This document shows positions 10,324-22,143 of a stretch of DNA of 64,000 nt, piece by piece. The position numbers were made by a program, and so were the translations under genes. Source of the stretch: Limonium bicolor (lineage: Eukaryota > Streptophyta > Magnoliopsida > Caryophyllales > Plumbaginaceae). How positions within the stretch are numbered: position 1 is the first letter of the stretch; the number at the start of each line of letters is the position of its first letter. Under the pieces are notes generated by a model. It was not told the origin of the DNA. It saw only the letters and a list, made by a program, of their open reading frames with translations, and made no database searches. The DNA lies in the NCBI GenBank assembly GCA_023374045.1, contig CM041776.1, forward strand, positions 276,605,039 to 276,669,038, read 5' to 3'.

Positions 10324-10837
10324 CACCATGTTGCGAGACAACACTATTTTATGTTAGAAAACTATACATGTATCCAATACGACGTAGTTTAATATATGTA
10401 CTGCTAGTCTCTATTACAATGCCGGTATCTTTGGATACAAGTTCCCATAGCCACAATCTTACTTCTAAGTTATTATAGCTCATCAAGTGATGAATAAAGT
10501 AGTGGCATCAATATTAGCCCTCTTAACCTCCTTTCGTCATAATCTACCCGCCATTTCTGGCCCTTTTCTTTGTGTATACTTTGAGTGTATGTTTCCAATA
10601 TAACCGATCTTCTTAGGCCCTCCAACGTGAAAAGAAAATAACAGAAAATAAAATAACTGGTCTTCTGCTCTTACCACAAACAAGAAATGACAACTAATAC
10701 TCTCAAGAACTGTAAAATTGGGTTTTGTTCACCGCACAGACTAGAAATTCTCAAGAACTCAATACTCTCATGTACTGTAACATTACATTCGATTTGGTTT
10801 TGTTCGCTGCACATACTCAAGAACTCCTAACATTATG

Positions 10838-11242
10838 TTACATTGGATTGGGCAGATTGAGGTTTTCATCAACCAACAAATTACTATTGCCTTGTCCATA
10901 TTTGTGTGTCTTACCAACTAACCTAGCAATGTTGCTCCAGTCAATATGGGTGTCAACTAAGGCGGCATGCATGATTTCGACTTCCATCGTTTGCACATCC
11001 GGTTCCTCCCACTTATAAAAATGCAATACCCCGGCTCTGTACCAATAGGCTCTGTCTGTTCGGTGAAGACCCATTACAGTCATTGCAGTTGATGTGGCTC
11101 TCCAAGATTCATCAAGGAATAATCCCCGTTGGCGAGCCAGCGCAAAATCTTCCTCCTTGGTCCATCTTTCTTGTTGCGGCATTGTTAACATGTGCCAGGC
11201 AATGAGACAATCAAGTGTGTTACTATGTGAAAGAAAACACAT
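10838..11242 (-). pseudogene. Unidentified gene fragment, unit B (longest copy)
   Basis: An open 134-codon reading on the minus strand: RWTKEEDFALARQRGLF, DESWRATSTAM, TDRAYWYRAG, HFYKWEEPDVQT, IDWSNIARLVGKTHKYGQ, ending NLNLPNPM. It starts MCFLSHSNTLDC, but the true start or splice acceptor is uncertain. This is the best preserved of five copies. I do not recognise the product. It may be an exon of the gene whose ubiquitin-like exons lie at 11754-12496. Confidence 0.45.
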
Positions 11243-11753
11243 TAATCATCATACGATGATAATATAAGTAATATGCATATATAAACATCGTGATTTAATC
11301 TGGATAGATTTGAATTTAGCATCATTCTTTTGGTATATTTTAAGAATAATAGACCAAATCAACAAAACAAAGTAATCATCTTGCAATCCAAAGACCGCAG
11401 ATGATCTGGACGAGGTCAAGTAATTGAAGTATCGGAAAACCCACTATGACATCCGAGCCGTAACTATTAACATCAGAGGAACGAAAAAAAAGGGAGAAAA
11501 TTGTTCCTAAAATGAAGCATCCTCCGATTCAACTAAATTCAAAAGATTAGCACCAATCCTAGAAAGACATAGAATTCAAAAAAATCCAAGAAATCTATAC
11601 ATGAATATATATAATGGTGAGTGTTGGTGTCAGTCCCAAAAGTACACAGACCCTATCTTAATCTCTACGACTTACCCTATTTTGAGAGTCCCTAGTTATT
11701 CCTTCTTTTTCATAAGTTTTAACCACTGGAGACTTAAGAGTACTAGACTTCCT

Positions 11754-12496
11754 CTATTTGATTTTCAAAGTAAGAGACTTATCCTTCATTCCTGATTTGA
11801 AAACAATGCCTTTACCTTCCTTCTGGATACACTTATTCACTGTAAGCTTATCATCATCAATAATCTGAGAACTCCCTGCCTTGCCTTCACCTCTTGCATC
11901 AGAATCAATACCAACATTGATGTTGCAACCCACTACCTGGTTGTATTCCATAATGCTCTTGTTGTCTTCCATCAGCATGTCATCACCAATCACCAGCCTC
12001 ATGTTGATAAGTGATACTTCTGCAAGAAAGAGCAAGATTTTTATATTTTATTACTTCTTTGAAATCAAGAATTTAAATACTGACCTGGACGCCTCAGACG
12101 CATACAAATCTTTTCCTTAAGTAATCGGGCACTCTGATCCATCTTTGCTTAAACATTATAAAGAGTGATAGCAACACTTGGCAGTTCGCAACACATTTTA
12201 AACTTGACAACCGTTGAAGAAGACTGAGCAGGAGCGGCTGATGCATCATCACCTCCTTTCTTGAAAATTTCATCCACCATTTCCATGGTAGTCATGATGC
12301 TTTACGTCCAATATTTTGTTTGCGCATACCATTTCGCTGGGGCTGCCCTGCTCCTCGCTGAAACTCGACTCAAAATTCTCATCATCGTATACTCTCACTT
12401 CCACGTGACAACCATGAAAGAACCTGCACATCATTGCATTCCAATCATCCTGAAGAGCCTCTATAACACCCGATATGGGTAACTGTCCAGCAATCT
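11754..12496 (-). pseudogene. Ubiquitin-like domain gene fragment, two exons (units B/C)
   Basis: Same structure as at 8371-9113, with intron 12084-12020 (65 nt). Exon 2 reads INMRLVIGDDMLMEDNKSIM and is open. Exon 1 has lost two bases near 12299 (ATGATGCTT where the other copies read ATGATCTGCTT), a frameshift. The duplicate at 39141 keeps the longer reading, so the loss post-dates the S1/S2 duplication or was repaired in S2. Confidence 0.6.
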
Positions 12497-12504
12497 AGCT
12501 TCCA

Positions 12505-12671
12505 TGTGAAGAGCATATGTAGTTTAATATATGTATTGCTCGTCTTTAGTCTCCTAGGGTGTACTTATATATATGCTCTCATAGCTCTCTTCTGTAATGA
12601 TGATACGCATTCTGTAATTACAGAATTACACCAATACAATAATATTTTATTTTCTCTCATGGTATCAGAGC
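12505..12671 (+). mobile_element. Copia-type LTR with primer site, unit C
   Basis: LTR 12505-12659, followed by TGGTATCAGAGC at 12660-12671; same as units A and B. Confidence 0.55.
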
Positions 12672-12831
12672 AAGGTTGTCAAGGAGTTTCCCTTCAGTAT
12701 TTTTTAGTTTTGTACCAGTCTGTAGAGGCTGAGATTACTTGCCAAGGAGAAAATATAGTGGTGTTATGATGAGAGGCTGTCAAGATACTTATACGGTAAG
12801 TACAAAGATAACTCTCGAGCACAACCATCAC

Positions 12832-13707
12832 CACTAGAAATTTAAGGATTACCAACAAAAATTAGAAATAATTTTTTTTGTCATGAAATTTTTTGTTGCT
12901 ATGAATTGTAATTACCCACTTAATAGCAACAAAATTCGTCCATAATATTTTTAGCACCAAATTAGTTAGAAACTATCAATAAAATAATTTAGCTACTAAT
13001 TTGTCCTTGTGAATTCATCAATAAAGAAATTTTGTTACAATTAACAACAAATTAGAAACATAATAAGTTTGAAACAAATTTAGTTATTTTGAAATTAGTA
13101 CTGAACAATGTCCCTTGAGAAACTTGATGCAAAACTTTGCAACAACATTTGTACCAACATTAGTAATGAACAATGTCCCTTTGCAAACATGATGCAAAAC
13201 TCTGCAACAACATTTGATTGGTAAGATTATTAAATTTTAGCAACACACAGTAGATTACAAAATTTGTATCAACCAATGTTTGTGTTATTAATTGGTAATT
13301 TTAGAACAGTTGGTGAAGGGGTTGTAAATTTTTCAACATAAATTGCGTTGCTAATATTGCACACTAATTTGTTGTAAATTTTGCATTTGGATTTGTGTTG
13401 GTAATTTGGTAACAAAAAAAATCATTGCAAACTACAAATTTGCATTTGTAATCGTGTATATATATATATATGGTTAATTTGTCTTGCTAAGTCATTAATT
13501 AGTTACATAATTACTTTGTTGATGAATTCACAATGGTTAATCTAGTGGCTAAATTATGCCGTTGTTAGTTTGTTACAGAATTATTGCTAAAATGTCGTAT
13601 AAGAATTTTGTTGAGGTTATGTTGCAATTATGTAGTTAATTAAAAATCATACCAACATAAAAATTTCTTGCTAAATTTTGTTGTTAATCCTTGAATTTTT
13701 AGTAGTG
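12832..13707. mobile_element. Non-autonomous CACTA element, unit C (876 bp)
   Basis: CACTAGAAATTT ... TTTTTAGTAGTG with CAC at 12829-12831 and 13708-13710. Confidence 0.82.
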
Positions 13708-14132
13708 CACCATGTTCCGAGACAACACTATTTTATGTTAGAAAACTATACATGTATCCAATACGACATAGTTTAATATATGTACTGCTAGTTTCTATTA
13801 CAATGCCGATATCTTTGGATACAAGTTCCCATAGCCACGATCTTACTTCTAAGTTATTATAGCTCATCAAGTGATGAATAAAGTAGTGGCCTCAATATTA
13901 GTCCTCTTAACCTCCTTTCGTCATAATCTACCCGCCATTCCTGGCCCTTTTCTTTGTTTATACTATGAGTATATGTTTCCAGTATAACCGATCTTCTTAG
14001 GCCCTCCAACGTGAAAAGGAAATAACAGAAAATAAAATAACTTGTCTACTTCTATTACCACAAACAAGAAATGACAAGTAATATTCTCAAGAACTGTAAA
14101 ATTGGGTTTTGTTCACTGCACAGACATGAAAT

Positions 14133-14528
14133 TCACAAGAACTCAATACTCTCATGTACTGAAACATTACATTCGATTGGGTTGGGCAGATTGAGGTTTT
14201 CATCAACCAACAAATTACTATTGCCTTGTCCATATTTGTGTGTCTTACCAACTAACCTAGCAATGTTGCTCCAGTCAATCTGGGCGTCAGCTAAGGCGGC
14301 ATGCATGATTTCGACTTCCATCGTGTGCACATCCGGTTGCTCCCACTTATAAAAATGCAATACCCCGGTTCTTACCAATATGCTCTGTCTGTTCGGTGAA
14401 GACCCATTGCAGTCATTGCAGTTGATGTGGCTCTCCAAGATTCATCGGGGAATAATCCCAGTCGGCGAGCCAGCGCATAATCTTCCTCCTTGGTCCATCT
14501 TTCTTGTTACGACATTGTTAACATGTGC
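14133..14528 (-). pseudogene. Unidentified gene fragment, unit C (cut by Z LTR)
   Basis: Minus-strand HFYKWEQPDVHTMEVEIMHAAL...DWSNIARLVGKTHKYGQG as in units A and B. The upstream part is interrupted at 14528 by the Z LTR, inserted after CATGTGC. Confidence 0.45.
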
Positions 14529-14883
14529 TGAAATACCCCTAACATTTAAATAATTAAATATAAGTAAATAAATATTATTTGGGGAATTATAAATATTATT
14601 TGGGGGATTATGAAACCCTAAGAAAGCATATAAACACATGGGCGTTAAAACGCACCTAAACTCCTTAAGGTAAAAAACGAGCGTTAAAGCCCGACCTTAA
14701 GATAAACAAGTTATATAAGCTATAAAATTCACATGAAGTTAATAAAGGATCATTAAATGACCTTTAGAATACAGGACCTCATCTAAAACTGAGTGAAAAT
14801 ACAAAAATGCTCGGGAGTTCCCTTAAAGGCCCATAAGGCCCGAAAGTCCCGGAAATACATTATAGGATGAAGTAAAGCATTAC
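14529..14883 (+). repeat. Left tip of the Z-family 5' LTR (S1 copy)
   Basis: Starts TGAAATACCCCTAACATTTA and matches 41378-41731 and 57680-58033 almost exactly. It runs to GCATTAC at 14883, where the next LTR begins. In S1 the rest of the Z element is missing. Confidence 0.85.
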
Positions 14884-15676
14884 TGAAATACCCCAAACCT
14901 TGATATGTGGTTTAAATATCAAACTATGTTATATAAAGGATAAAAAGTGCCTTAGAAACATCAGTGAACAATTTAAACCATAGTAAATGCAATAAAACGC
15001 TAAGATACAGTTTGAGCAAAAAAAACATGCTCTAAGCTATGAGTGAACTTGGTTAGGACCCAAAGAGCCTACCAAGACTTAATAATATTCAATTATGATC
15101 TAATAGGGCTAATTAAGTCCTTAGGAAACCTTGGTAGACATTGGAACCAAACAAAACATAAATAAATATCTTAAAGTCAATAAGAGCAAAAATGTGCTCT
15201 AAGCTTGGGATAAATTTGTATAAGACCTAATGGTCATACCTATACCTTATAAATATGTTAATGAACATATTAAATCAATTACCAAAGAAAACCAAGCTTG
15301 AAAACAAGTTAAAACACAAAAAGTGCTTTAAGGAGTCTTAAAGCACGTTTTTGAAAAATTGTCTTGTAAATGAGTTTTGAATGGCTAAATGTCCATCATT
15401 ACTCTTTAATTAACATGTGTACTATATAGTATCACATTTGGAAGTCTATATCAATGGGAAATCAAAAATTTCACTTCTATGTGCCTTGTTTTTGTGAATA
15501 GTGATTTTTATAAGCTAGTTTGTAACATATGTTATCATAAGTAATTAAATTGACAAACAAAGACTAAAATACCCTTAGTGATATAAAGGGGGCCGGTTTT
15601 TGTAGTAATGAGTCACCAAACATGTTAACTTGTTAAGTAAATAAAGATGACTCATGGGTTACTATTTGCTTTAAGT

Positions 15677-15684
15677 TATAAATA
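15677..15684 (+). promoter_or_regulatory. Candidate LTR promoter TATA box
   Basis: TATAAATA followed about 30 bp later by the pyrimidine-rich leader TCTCATTTCTTTCTTCATTT. The same site is at 25074 and 42525. A second TATAAAG lies at 15582. The start site itself cannot be seen. Confidence 0.4.
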
Positions 15685-16002
15685 TTTTCAAAAAGCAAAA
15701 CCAATCTCATTTCTCTCATTTCTTTCTTCATTTCACACGGTTCCACTCTTTTTCAACCTCTCTTCTTCTTGTTCTCTCTCGGTAATACACCAATACCACC
15801 ATTAACTCCATCTTTGAACCCTTGTAAAATCTAACTCACTTATCCAAATCAAAAACAAACACCACCATTCTCTTTGTCTCATCAAGCTCTTCAATTCTAT
15901 CCTTTCAAAACTTCAAAAGCCCCATTTCGGTGCCATGGAGTTCCTCCATTGAAGGAGCTTGAGCTTGTCTTTCCACATATTATTGATCTCCTTTGCTTCT
16001 AG

Positions 16003-16497
16003 GTAAGGAATCTCAAAGAAAAATCAAGTTTCCTCCATGTTTGTGGTTGACCGAAAATACTCATTGATGGAGCTCTTTGTGTGACTTTGTTCTAGCTTCA
16101 TTCCAATCTCTTATGGACTAGGTGGAGTCCTCTCTTCATAGATATTCAAGCTCTCTTCAAAGATCAAGGTAAAACAAGTACATTAATGTTTTTGAAACAA
16201 TGTAAATCTAGGGTTTACAATGAGATGAAGCTTAAAGCTTGAATACTCATTATGTTGTTTGTACAATGTATAGAACTTGACAAGGAATCAAATACCTTAC
16301 CGGTTTTATAAGGAAACAAGAAAGAAGTTTGTTTGGAAAAGAGGTAAATATACTAGCCTAATGTTGTTTAATGCCTTAGGAGAAATGAGCTTATAATGCT
16401 TGTTAAAACTACCTAAAGAGCAAATGGTGAATGACTTAGTAAAGTGTTCTCAAGGAGACTAGTAAAAGAACATATGTCTTGGTGTATGTAATTGCAG
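16003..16497 (+). other. Candidate LTR-internal intron (Y 5' LTR)
   Basis: Donor CTAG|GTAAGG, acceptor TAATTGCAG|GT, 495 bp. Same placement as in the other LTRs. Confidence 0.4.
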
Positions 16498-17138
16498 GTC
16501 AAAGGCTTATATTGTGGAAATTCAGTGTTTAAGATTTATGTTATTTAAGGGCCTAAGAGCCATGTTATTTAAGGGCCTTAGTGCCAAGCAATTTAAGTTA
16601 TGCACTAAATTGTGATGTAGTGCTAAATGTGTGAAGTTTGTGTATAAAAATGTGTTTGATGGGTTTAGGTGTTCTTGAATGAAATAAGGTAAAAACCTAA
16701 GTGTTTGGATGTGAGAATATACAAGAGAAGTTATGTCAAAATTTAGGAAAATGTATAAGAAGTTCAAAGTGTTTTAAAGGAATTTTGGTGAACTAGGAAG
16801 TGTTCTAGAGTGTAATATGGATTTAGGCATTATTTTGGGTGGGGTTTTAGTATATACCAAAGTCGTTTTGGACTTAAGTTGAGACTTAGGCAAACTTTGG
16901 TAAATTGAGGAGAAAGTGTAAGCTTGGAAAAGGAATTGTAAGAATGACATAAGGAGTTTTGATTTGTAAGAAAGGATGTTTGGATGATGATGTTTGTGTG
17001 GAAGATATGTCTTGGTATAATGGTTAGAACAGGCATGAAACATCACTTAGGAACCTAGGAAGTAGATGCTATAAGTGTTGGAGGCTTTGGAGGAATTTGG
17101 CTAAGTGTTTAAGGGCTTGGAAATTGAGCATTTTGCCT

Positions 17139-17306
17139 TGTCCGAACTTCCGTCCGGACATGGAAGTTCGGACAGGCTCTGTTGGGCAAGGATCTGGCAC
17201 ACTCGAACTGTGTCCGAACTTGGGAAGTCCGGACACATGTTCGGACATGTGTATTTAAAAGACGGGAAAAGTTTCTGGAACGGTCCGACCCAGCTGTGGG
17301 TCGGAC
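17139..17306. repeat. Palindrome array, TCCGAACTT/GTCCGAC class
   Basis: Three units about 71 bp apart: TGTCCGAACTTCC...AAGTTCGGACA, TGTCCGAACTTGGG...GTTCGGACA, and GGTCCGACCC...GGGTCGGAC. Open frames of 67-84 codons on both strands here are palindrome by-products. Confidence 0.8.
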
Positions 17307-17472
17307 GGCCAAAATTATGAAAAAAAAAACAAGACAATGTTGTAAGGAGAATCAAAGTGATATTTTGGTATTAAAATATGCCTAAGTTTATGTATGAAGT
17401 TTGGGTAATCAATGGATGAAGAGAATAGATGAAACAAGACTTGAAAATGTCATATTTGGGATTCTGTTATAG

Positions 17473-17656
17473 TGGTCCGGGACCTAGGTAGTGGATGATG
17501 TCCCGGACCATACACAAAAAAAGGGCCGAGAGTTTCACCAATGTTCTGGTCCGGGACTTGGGGTCAGTACAAGGTCCCGGACCAGTCTGTAAAATCACCC
17601 GAGAGTTTCATTAAGTGTTGGTCCGGGACTTAAGGTAAGGACCAAGTCCCGGACCA
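17473..17656. repeat. Palindrome array, GGTCCGGGAC class
   Basis: Three units at ~72-74-bp period. Each has TGGTCCGGGAC and its complement GTCCCGGACCA separated by 16-17 bp; the spacers share GAGAGTTTCA. Confidence 0.85.
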
Positions 17657-19555
17657 CTCTAAAATTGTTGTTTTAGGTTATTAAAAGATGTCTAATGATG
17701 GGGATTGATGGATAATGATGTTATAAGGTTGTGTAGGACATGTTAGGTGAGTTATAGTCACAATTCGGTGGGTGAAAAGTGAAGTAAAATGAAAGAGTGA
17801 AACATGTTAAAAATGTAAAGTTATTTAACCAAGTTAACGGGGAAAAGTTATAAGCATTAGACTTTAAACAAACATGTTACCCCAATGTTAATAAAAGTAC
17901 ATGTAATGTTGTCAGTTGTTCGAGAATTGCTCGAGGAACATAAATGGACATGATAAAGTGGACTCCGGTGACAGGTATGGTTTTCTTGCAACCTGTGTTC
18001 TACCGGGTTACACCGGCTTGTATGCCAATGTGTTTTTCTGTATGTTTGCCACGTTGTAAGATAAAACATGTAATGAGTTTATGGTAATTCATATATGTGG
18101 CGTGTTCAACTCCGATACCATTTAACCTCGGCAGTGTTAACCTTAGTTAACTGAGTCTAGGATCACATGAGAGTTCGGTATTCGGATTAAACGACCCGAA
18201 CCATGGGGCGTTCTAACCACGGCTATGCGTGAGTTGATTATGTGATGTGGTGTATGTGAATGTAGGGATCTCCCTTGTATGTTTAACCCAGTCGTAATAC
18301 TGTATGTGTGTAGGTGTGATAGACTCCATAGTGGGGTTCTAACTAATATCTAAAGTAAGTATGTACTAACAGTAGTGAGGAATCCGGTTTGGCCGGTCGC
18401 GCGTTGTTTGGGAGAGGGTATCCTTCTTAGCCTTACCCTTCTCTTTGTTATGGTTGTTTCCCTCACGGGTTATGATCTCCCATTAGCTTACTCCAAAGCT
18501 TAGCTATTCTGACTTATGATCGGTTTAGGGGGAACATGTGTTTGTGTGGTGTGTTCGGGCCTCCAAACCCGAACCATCTTAACTTAAGTTACTTGTCCGA
18601 CTATTAGGACGGTAATGAGTGTTGTTGTTGTATAACGAGCTTACCATGAGGGTGACACCATTCTCTAGGCTCACCAGTGATTTAACTATGTTTGGGTCGG
18701 TTCCTAAGAGGACCGTTCCCGTTATGTTATGTGATGTTATTGTAAGCAATTCCTATTGCGATGTTATCATGTGCACGATACGTGAAAGTGTTGTTAAGTT
18801 TTGTTATGTGAGGAATGATATATGTTGTAGATATGGAGTGTGTGGATCATGGATATGAATCCCAGTTTGTGATAAGAGGCGTTTAAGGATAACCCGATTA
18901 ATGGGTAGATGTCGTCTATTAAGGAAGTAGCTCCATTAGAGGAGAAACACTCTAGGAATAATGAATACCATGAGTGACTTATCAAATAAGGATATATTAT
19001 CCGTTTGTTGAGCCCATTGAGGCGAAATGTTATGTGTGTGTGTTTACTGTTACATGCATGAATTAAAATAATCAACCGCATGCTAAGACGACAATTAGTT
19101 GTGCGTGGCCCGGTAGCATGTGGGGCGGGATTACCATACCAGCAAAGGTGCTGAGCCCCTTGGGGGCCACCCTTTCTCTTCTTTTCCTATTTCAGGTACA
19201 GAGAGCTGGAAGCCGTTCGAGAGTAGGACGGGGTAGACACTGTACATGGGTAATCATTTAAGTGTATATATACAGTAGGAGTAGTAAGACCGAAATTGTT
19301 ATCGGCATCAGTTTATAAATACTCGGTATAGTTGAAAGGTGTATGTTGTTGTTGTTGTTAATGGAGAGGAATAGTAATGTGTATTCGCTCGGGAATTTAG
19401 CCCATCAGACCGGTACAATGTATGTGTATTAGCCTTGTTAGCCACGTGGGTGGTTAACGGCGTGTAACACCAACGAGTTGAGTTATTTGATGAGGTGTGT
19501 ATTCCGCTGCAGATTGTTGTTATGTATTTGTTGTTGGATGGGGTGTTACAAAAAG

Positions 19556-19579
19556 TGGTATCGGAGCGAAGTATCGCTC
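19556..19579 (+). promoter_or_regulatory. Primer-binding site and overlapping hairpin, element Y
   Basis: TGGTATCGGAGC (19556-19567) lies five bases after the LTR; it is the iMet site with one A-to-G change. The sequence 19564-19579 forms a 6-bp stem GAGCGA / TCGCTC with loop AGTA that overlaps the end of the site. Confidence 0.7.
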
Positions 19580-22143
19580 TGATGACTGAATTACCGAGCT
19601 TAGGAAGTACCGAGTTAGGATTTAAGTACTTTGGGTTAAGGGTTGAGTGATAGCGTGAGAGATACGCTAGATAGGAATTACCAGTGTGTACTGGAAACCT
19701 ACAATATCCTACCCGCCCTCCACAATCCCTGTTTTATAACTTGGGAAGGAACGCCAGAGAGATGGAAGTCCACTCTTACTCGGGAATACCCGATCTGGCT
19801 GTTATTAAATACCTTTAGGGTACGGAGAACCTGTCATACGGTAGATCCCGAAAACAGGGAATCCCGGAGACGGTTCCCATCTAAACAGTGTTAACCGCAT
19901 TACATAGCGACGAGTGAAGAATCAGTGTATAGAAGAATAGAATTTCCGGCAACCTGGGTCGACATGACGAGCAGTCGAGGATAACCAGCTTGCAACGCAC
20001 CGACCGTGCAGCAGGCAAGAAGTGGATTAGTGAAACCCGAGACGAGTGTCTTCGGGACCACAGTTGATAAATAATACACCAACGGTATACCAACCGACTA
20101 GGGAACTACAACGTAGTGCCCAAATACGTGGAACGGGCTACAAAGAGAATACGATACTAAGAAAAAGGGGTCTCCCAGAATGGGAAACACCCTAGTTGAT
20201 GATTGTCATGTGAAGACGGTGAGAAGTCACCTAGAAGAGTTATTATCAAGGCAGCAAGATCAGTGAAGGCCAACAAGGCCACTGATGACAGTATGGGTAA
20301 AAACAATACCACAACCAGTATGTGTTGAACCGATAGCCAGTTAGCATGGCGCACTTGCCATAGCAAGTGCTGCTATAACAGGGCTGTTCGGGAAACTTAT
20401 AACCACTACAAGTACTTAGTAAAGTACTAGAAAGTTAAATGTGATTGACATAACAGTGGAAAGGCCTGTTAGCCTAACCCCTGTAATTGTAAGTACACCA
20501 GTCAGCAAGAAGCTAGACTTGGTTAAGGTAAGAAGATGTTGTGAAACCATGAAAACTTTCTTTCAAACCCAGATTTATTCAAACCCTTTTCCTTCAAAAC
20601 CAGATTTTCTTTCAAACCAACACTTCTTTCTAACCTTCTTTTAAACCAAACCAGTAAAACCAAGGACAGTTGACGAGGATACAACAATGGGTAAACTTTC
20701 CCTCGATTAAGTTCGGGAAGCAAGGAATGAATATTGTCACGGGACAATATAAGGGAGTTGACAACAGAATACTTCACCTAGGCGTGTGACGGACACTACG
20801 AGTGTACCAACTGAAATGTGGGACGACCGCACTCCGATAGGAGCTTGTGGGCCTGACAGACCTGCTTATAGGTTAGTTGGGTAAGTAGTAATGTATCAGT
20901 ATGGTACCCCACATATGTATACGAGTAGAGTCCGAAACACGGGAAGTAGTCGACTCCGTTCTACGGTCAGCAGTATAAGTCAAACAAGAGCTAAGAATTG
21001 CAAGGAATGGTTAAAGTAAAGGAACAAGTCAAGTTGACGAGACTAAGAGAATTAGTGAATTCCTTTCAAGGAAATGTTTAAGAGTCAGGAGGTGCGAAGT
21101 GCACCAACTGTAATGAAAAGACATCGTATACGTCTTAAGGATCCTCAGGGATAAACATGTTAGCTGGAACGGAGACCCAGCCTGTGCATGGCAAGGAAGA
21201 TGCCTGATGTGGACGCATTAATGTGCAATGAATGGGATGAAACTCCCAGAATGAGTACATACACTATCAGGAAATGTTGATCTTCACAGAAGAAGATAAT
21301 AACCAATTAAGAACGCAAAAGGCGTGACTAACGGAATGTACCAATAAGTGTGAAACAAATGTAAGGCATAACTTAACAACACCCAGGAGCAATCCTTGAG
21401 GGGTGTTCGCATCAACAATTGTTGAATGAAATGCATGACAGAAACACAAGGATTAAAACTAACACCCAGTTTAGACATAAGTTGTCAGGAGACGGACTGA
21501 CAAACCTAAGGGGCATCCCATGAAAGGAAACGGAATGCACGACCTTGTCATGGAGCTCAAGGCAGCAAGGCTTATAAGCCATAAGCAAGATATGTTATGT
21601 AAATTTGAGTTAATTATAGAAGTTTATGTTATACAAGTAAATAAAGTGGTAAACGAACCACTGCATTAAGAGTGGGGATACCTCTCGATATTGTGAGACC
21701 GCAGAGCGGTAGTTCAAGAAATACGTTAAGGGTGGACCAATATGGTTACTACCACTTGGGAAGACCGGAAGGGTAATAAGTCTAATGGCAACCACCGTAC
21801 GTGTGGGACGCTAAATGTGTGATGGGCAATGCTCAAGGAGCATGGGTAGTCATCCAAGTGAGTGATGAACCATAATGTGAATAATGTAAGTATATGTGCG
21901 GAAGTTAATGAGATAGTAAATACCATGTAAGTTATTGTTATGCAATGAGTAAGAGCACGGTTCGCAGCTGGCGACCGTTGTATAAGTATTGTTAAACGAT
22001 AATGTAGCAGATAAGACCAGTTATGAGTTAAACTCAATGGACATGCAAGCAAGTGATGATACCAGACTGGGCAATAAGCCAATGGTCGGTATTATGTGAT
22101 AAGGAACTCAGTGTGAATTCCATGGCGAATCGCATAAGGGATT

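Larger units (their letters stand above)
5462..14528. repeat. Tandem array of a ~3.37-kb host unit (units A, B, partial C)
   Basis: The same sequence recurs from 5462 (A), 8824 (B) and 12207 (C), giving periods of 3362 and 3383 bp. Unit C is cut at 14528 by the Z LTR. Unit A's start is separated from its upstream flank by element 1. Each unit contains, on the plus map: the tail of a minus-strand ubiquitin-like gene fragment, a Copia-type LTR, a CACTA element, a second minus-strand gene fragment, and the next ubiquitin-like fragment. Because the transposons are at the same place in every unit, they were present before the array expanded. The stretches 5927-6080, 6972-7480 and 7881-8370 (and equivalents) hold no recognisable gene. 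Confidence 0.88.
10404..19550. repeat. Segmental duplication, left copy (S1)
   Basis: From CTAGTCTCTATTAC at 10404 to the end of the LTR at 19550, the sequence recurs at 37259-46406 with only scattered substitutions and small indels (offset ~26,850). It spans part of unit B, unit C, the tip of the Z LTR and a complete 4.67-kb LTR. Confidence 0.92.
14884..19550 (+). repeat. 5' LTR of element Y (4,667 bp)
   Basis: TGAAATACCCCAAACCTTGA ... GGGGTGTTACA, preceded by ATTAC. Landmarks: TATAAAG 15582 and GGGGGCCGGTTTTT; TATAAATA 15677-15684, a candidate TATA box, followed by a TTCTCTCATTTC leader; candidate intron 16003-16497; two palindrome arrays (17139-17306 and 17473-17656); a CCGG..TTACACCGG hairpin near 18005; CCATACCAGCAAAGGTGCTGA near 19133; and the LTR-end hairpin 19437-19458. 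It shares small differences with the solo LTR at 41732 against Y's own 3' LTR. Confidence 0.88.

Noticed and set aside
10838..11242. Naming the 134-codon fragment a Myb/SANT protein
   Set aside because: RWTKEED and IDWSNIARLV are only faintly similar; the spaced tryptophans of a Myb repeat are not clearly present.
17101..17385. Overlapping frames of 67-84 codons on both strands (also 30167-30517 and 43949-44233)
   Set aside because: They mirror one another across palindromes and are shared by all copies of the LTR.
17473..17656. Regularly spaced GC-rich repeats resembling a short CRISPR array
   Set aside because: The repeats are imperfect palindromes inside a plant LTR with partly similar spacers; no cas genes are present and the genome is eukaryotic.
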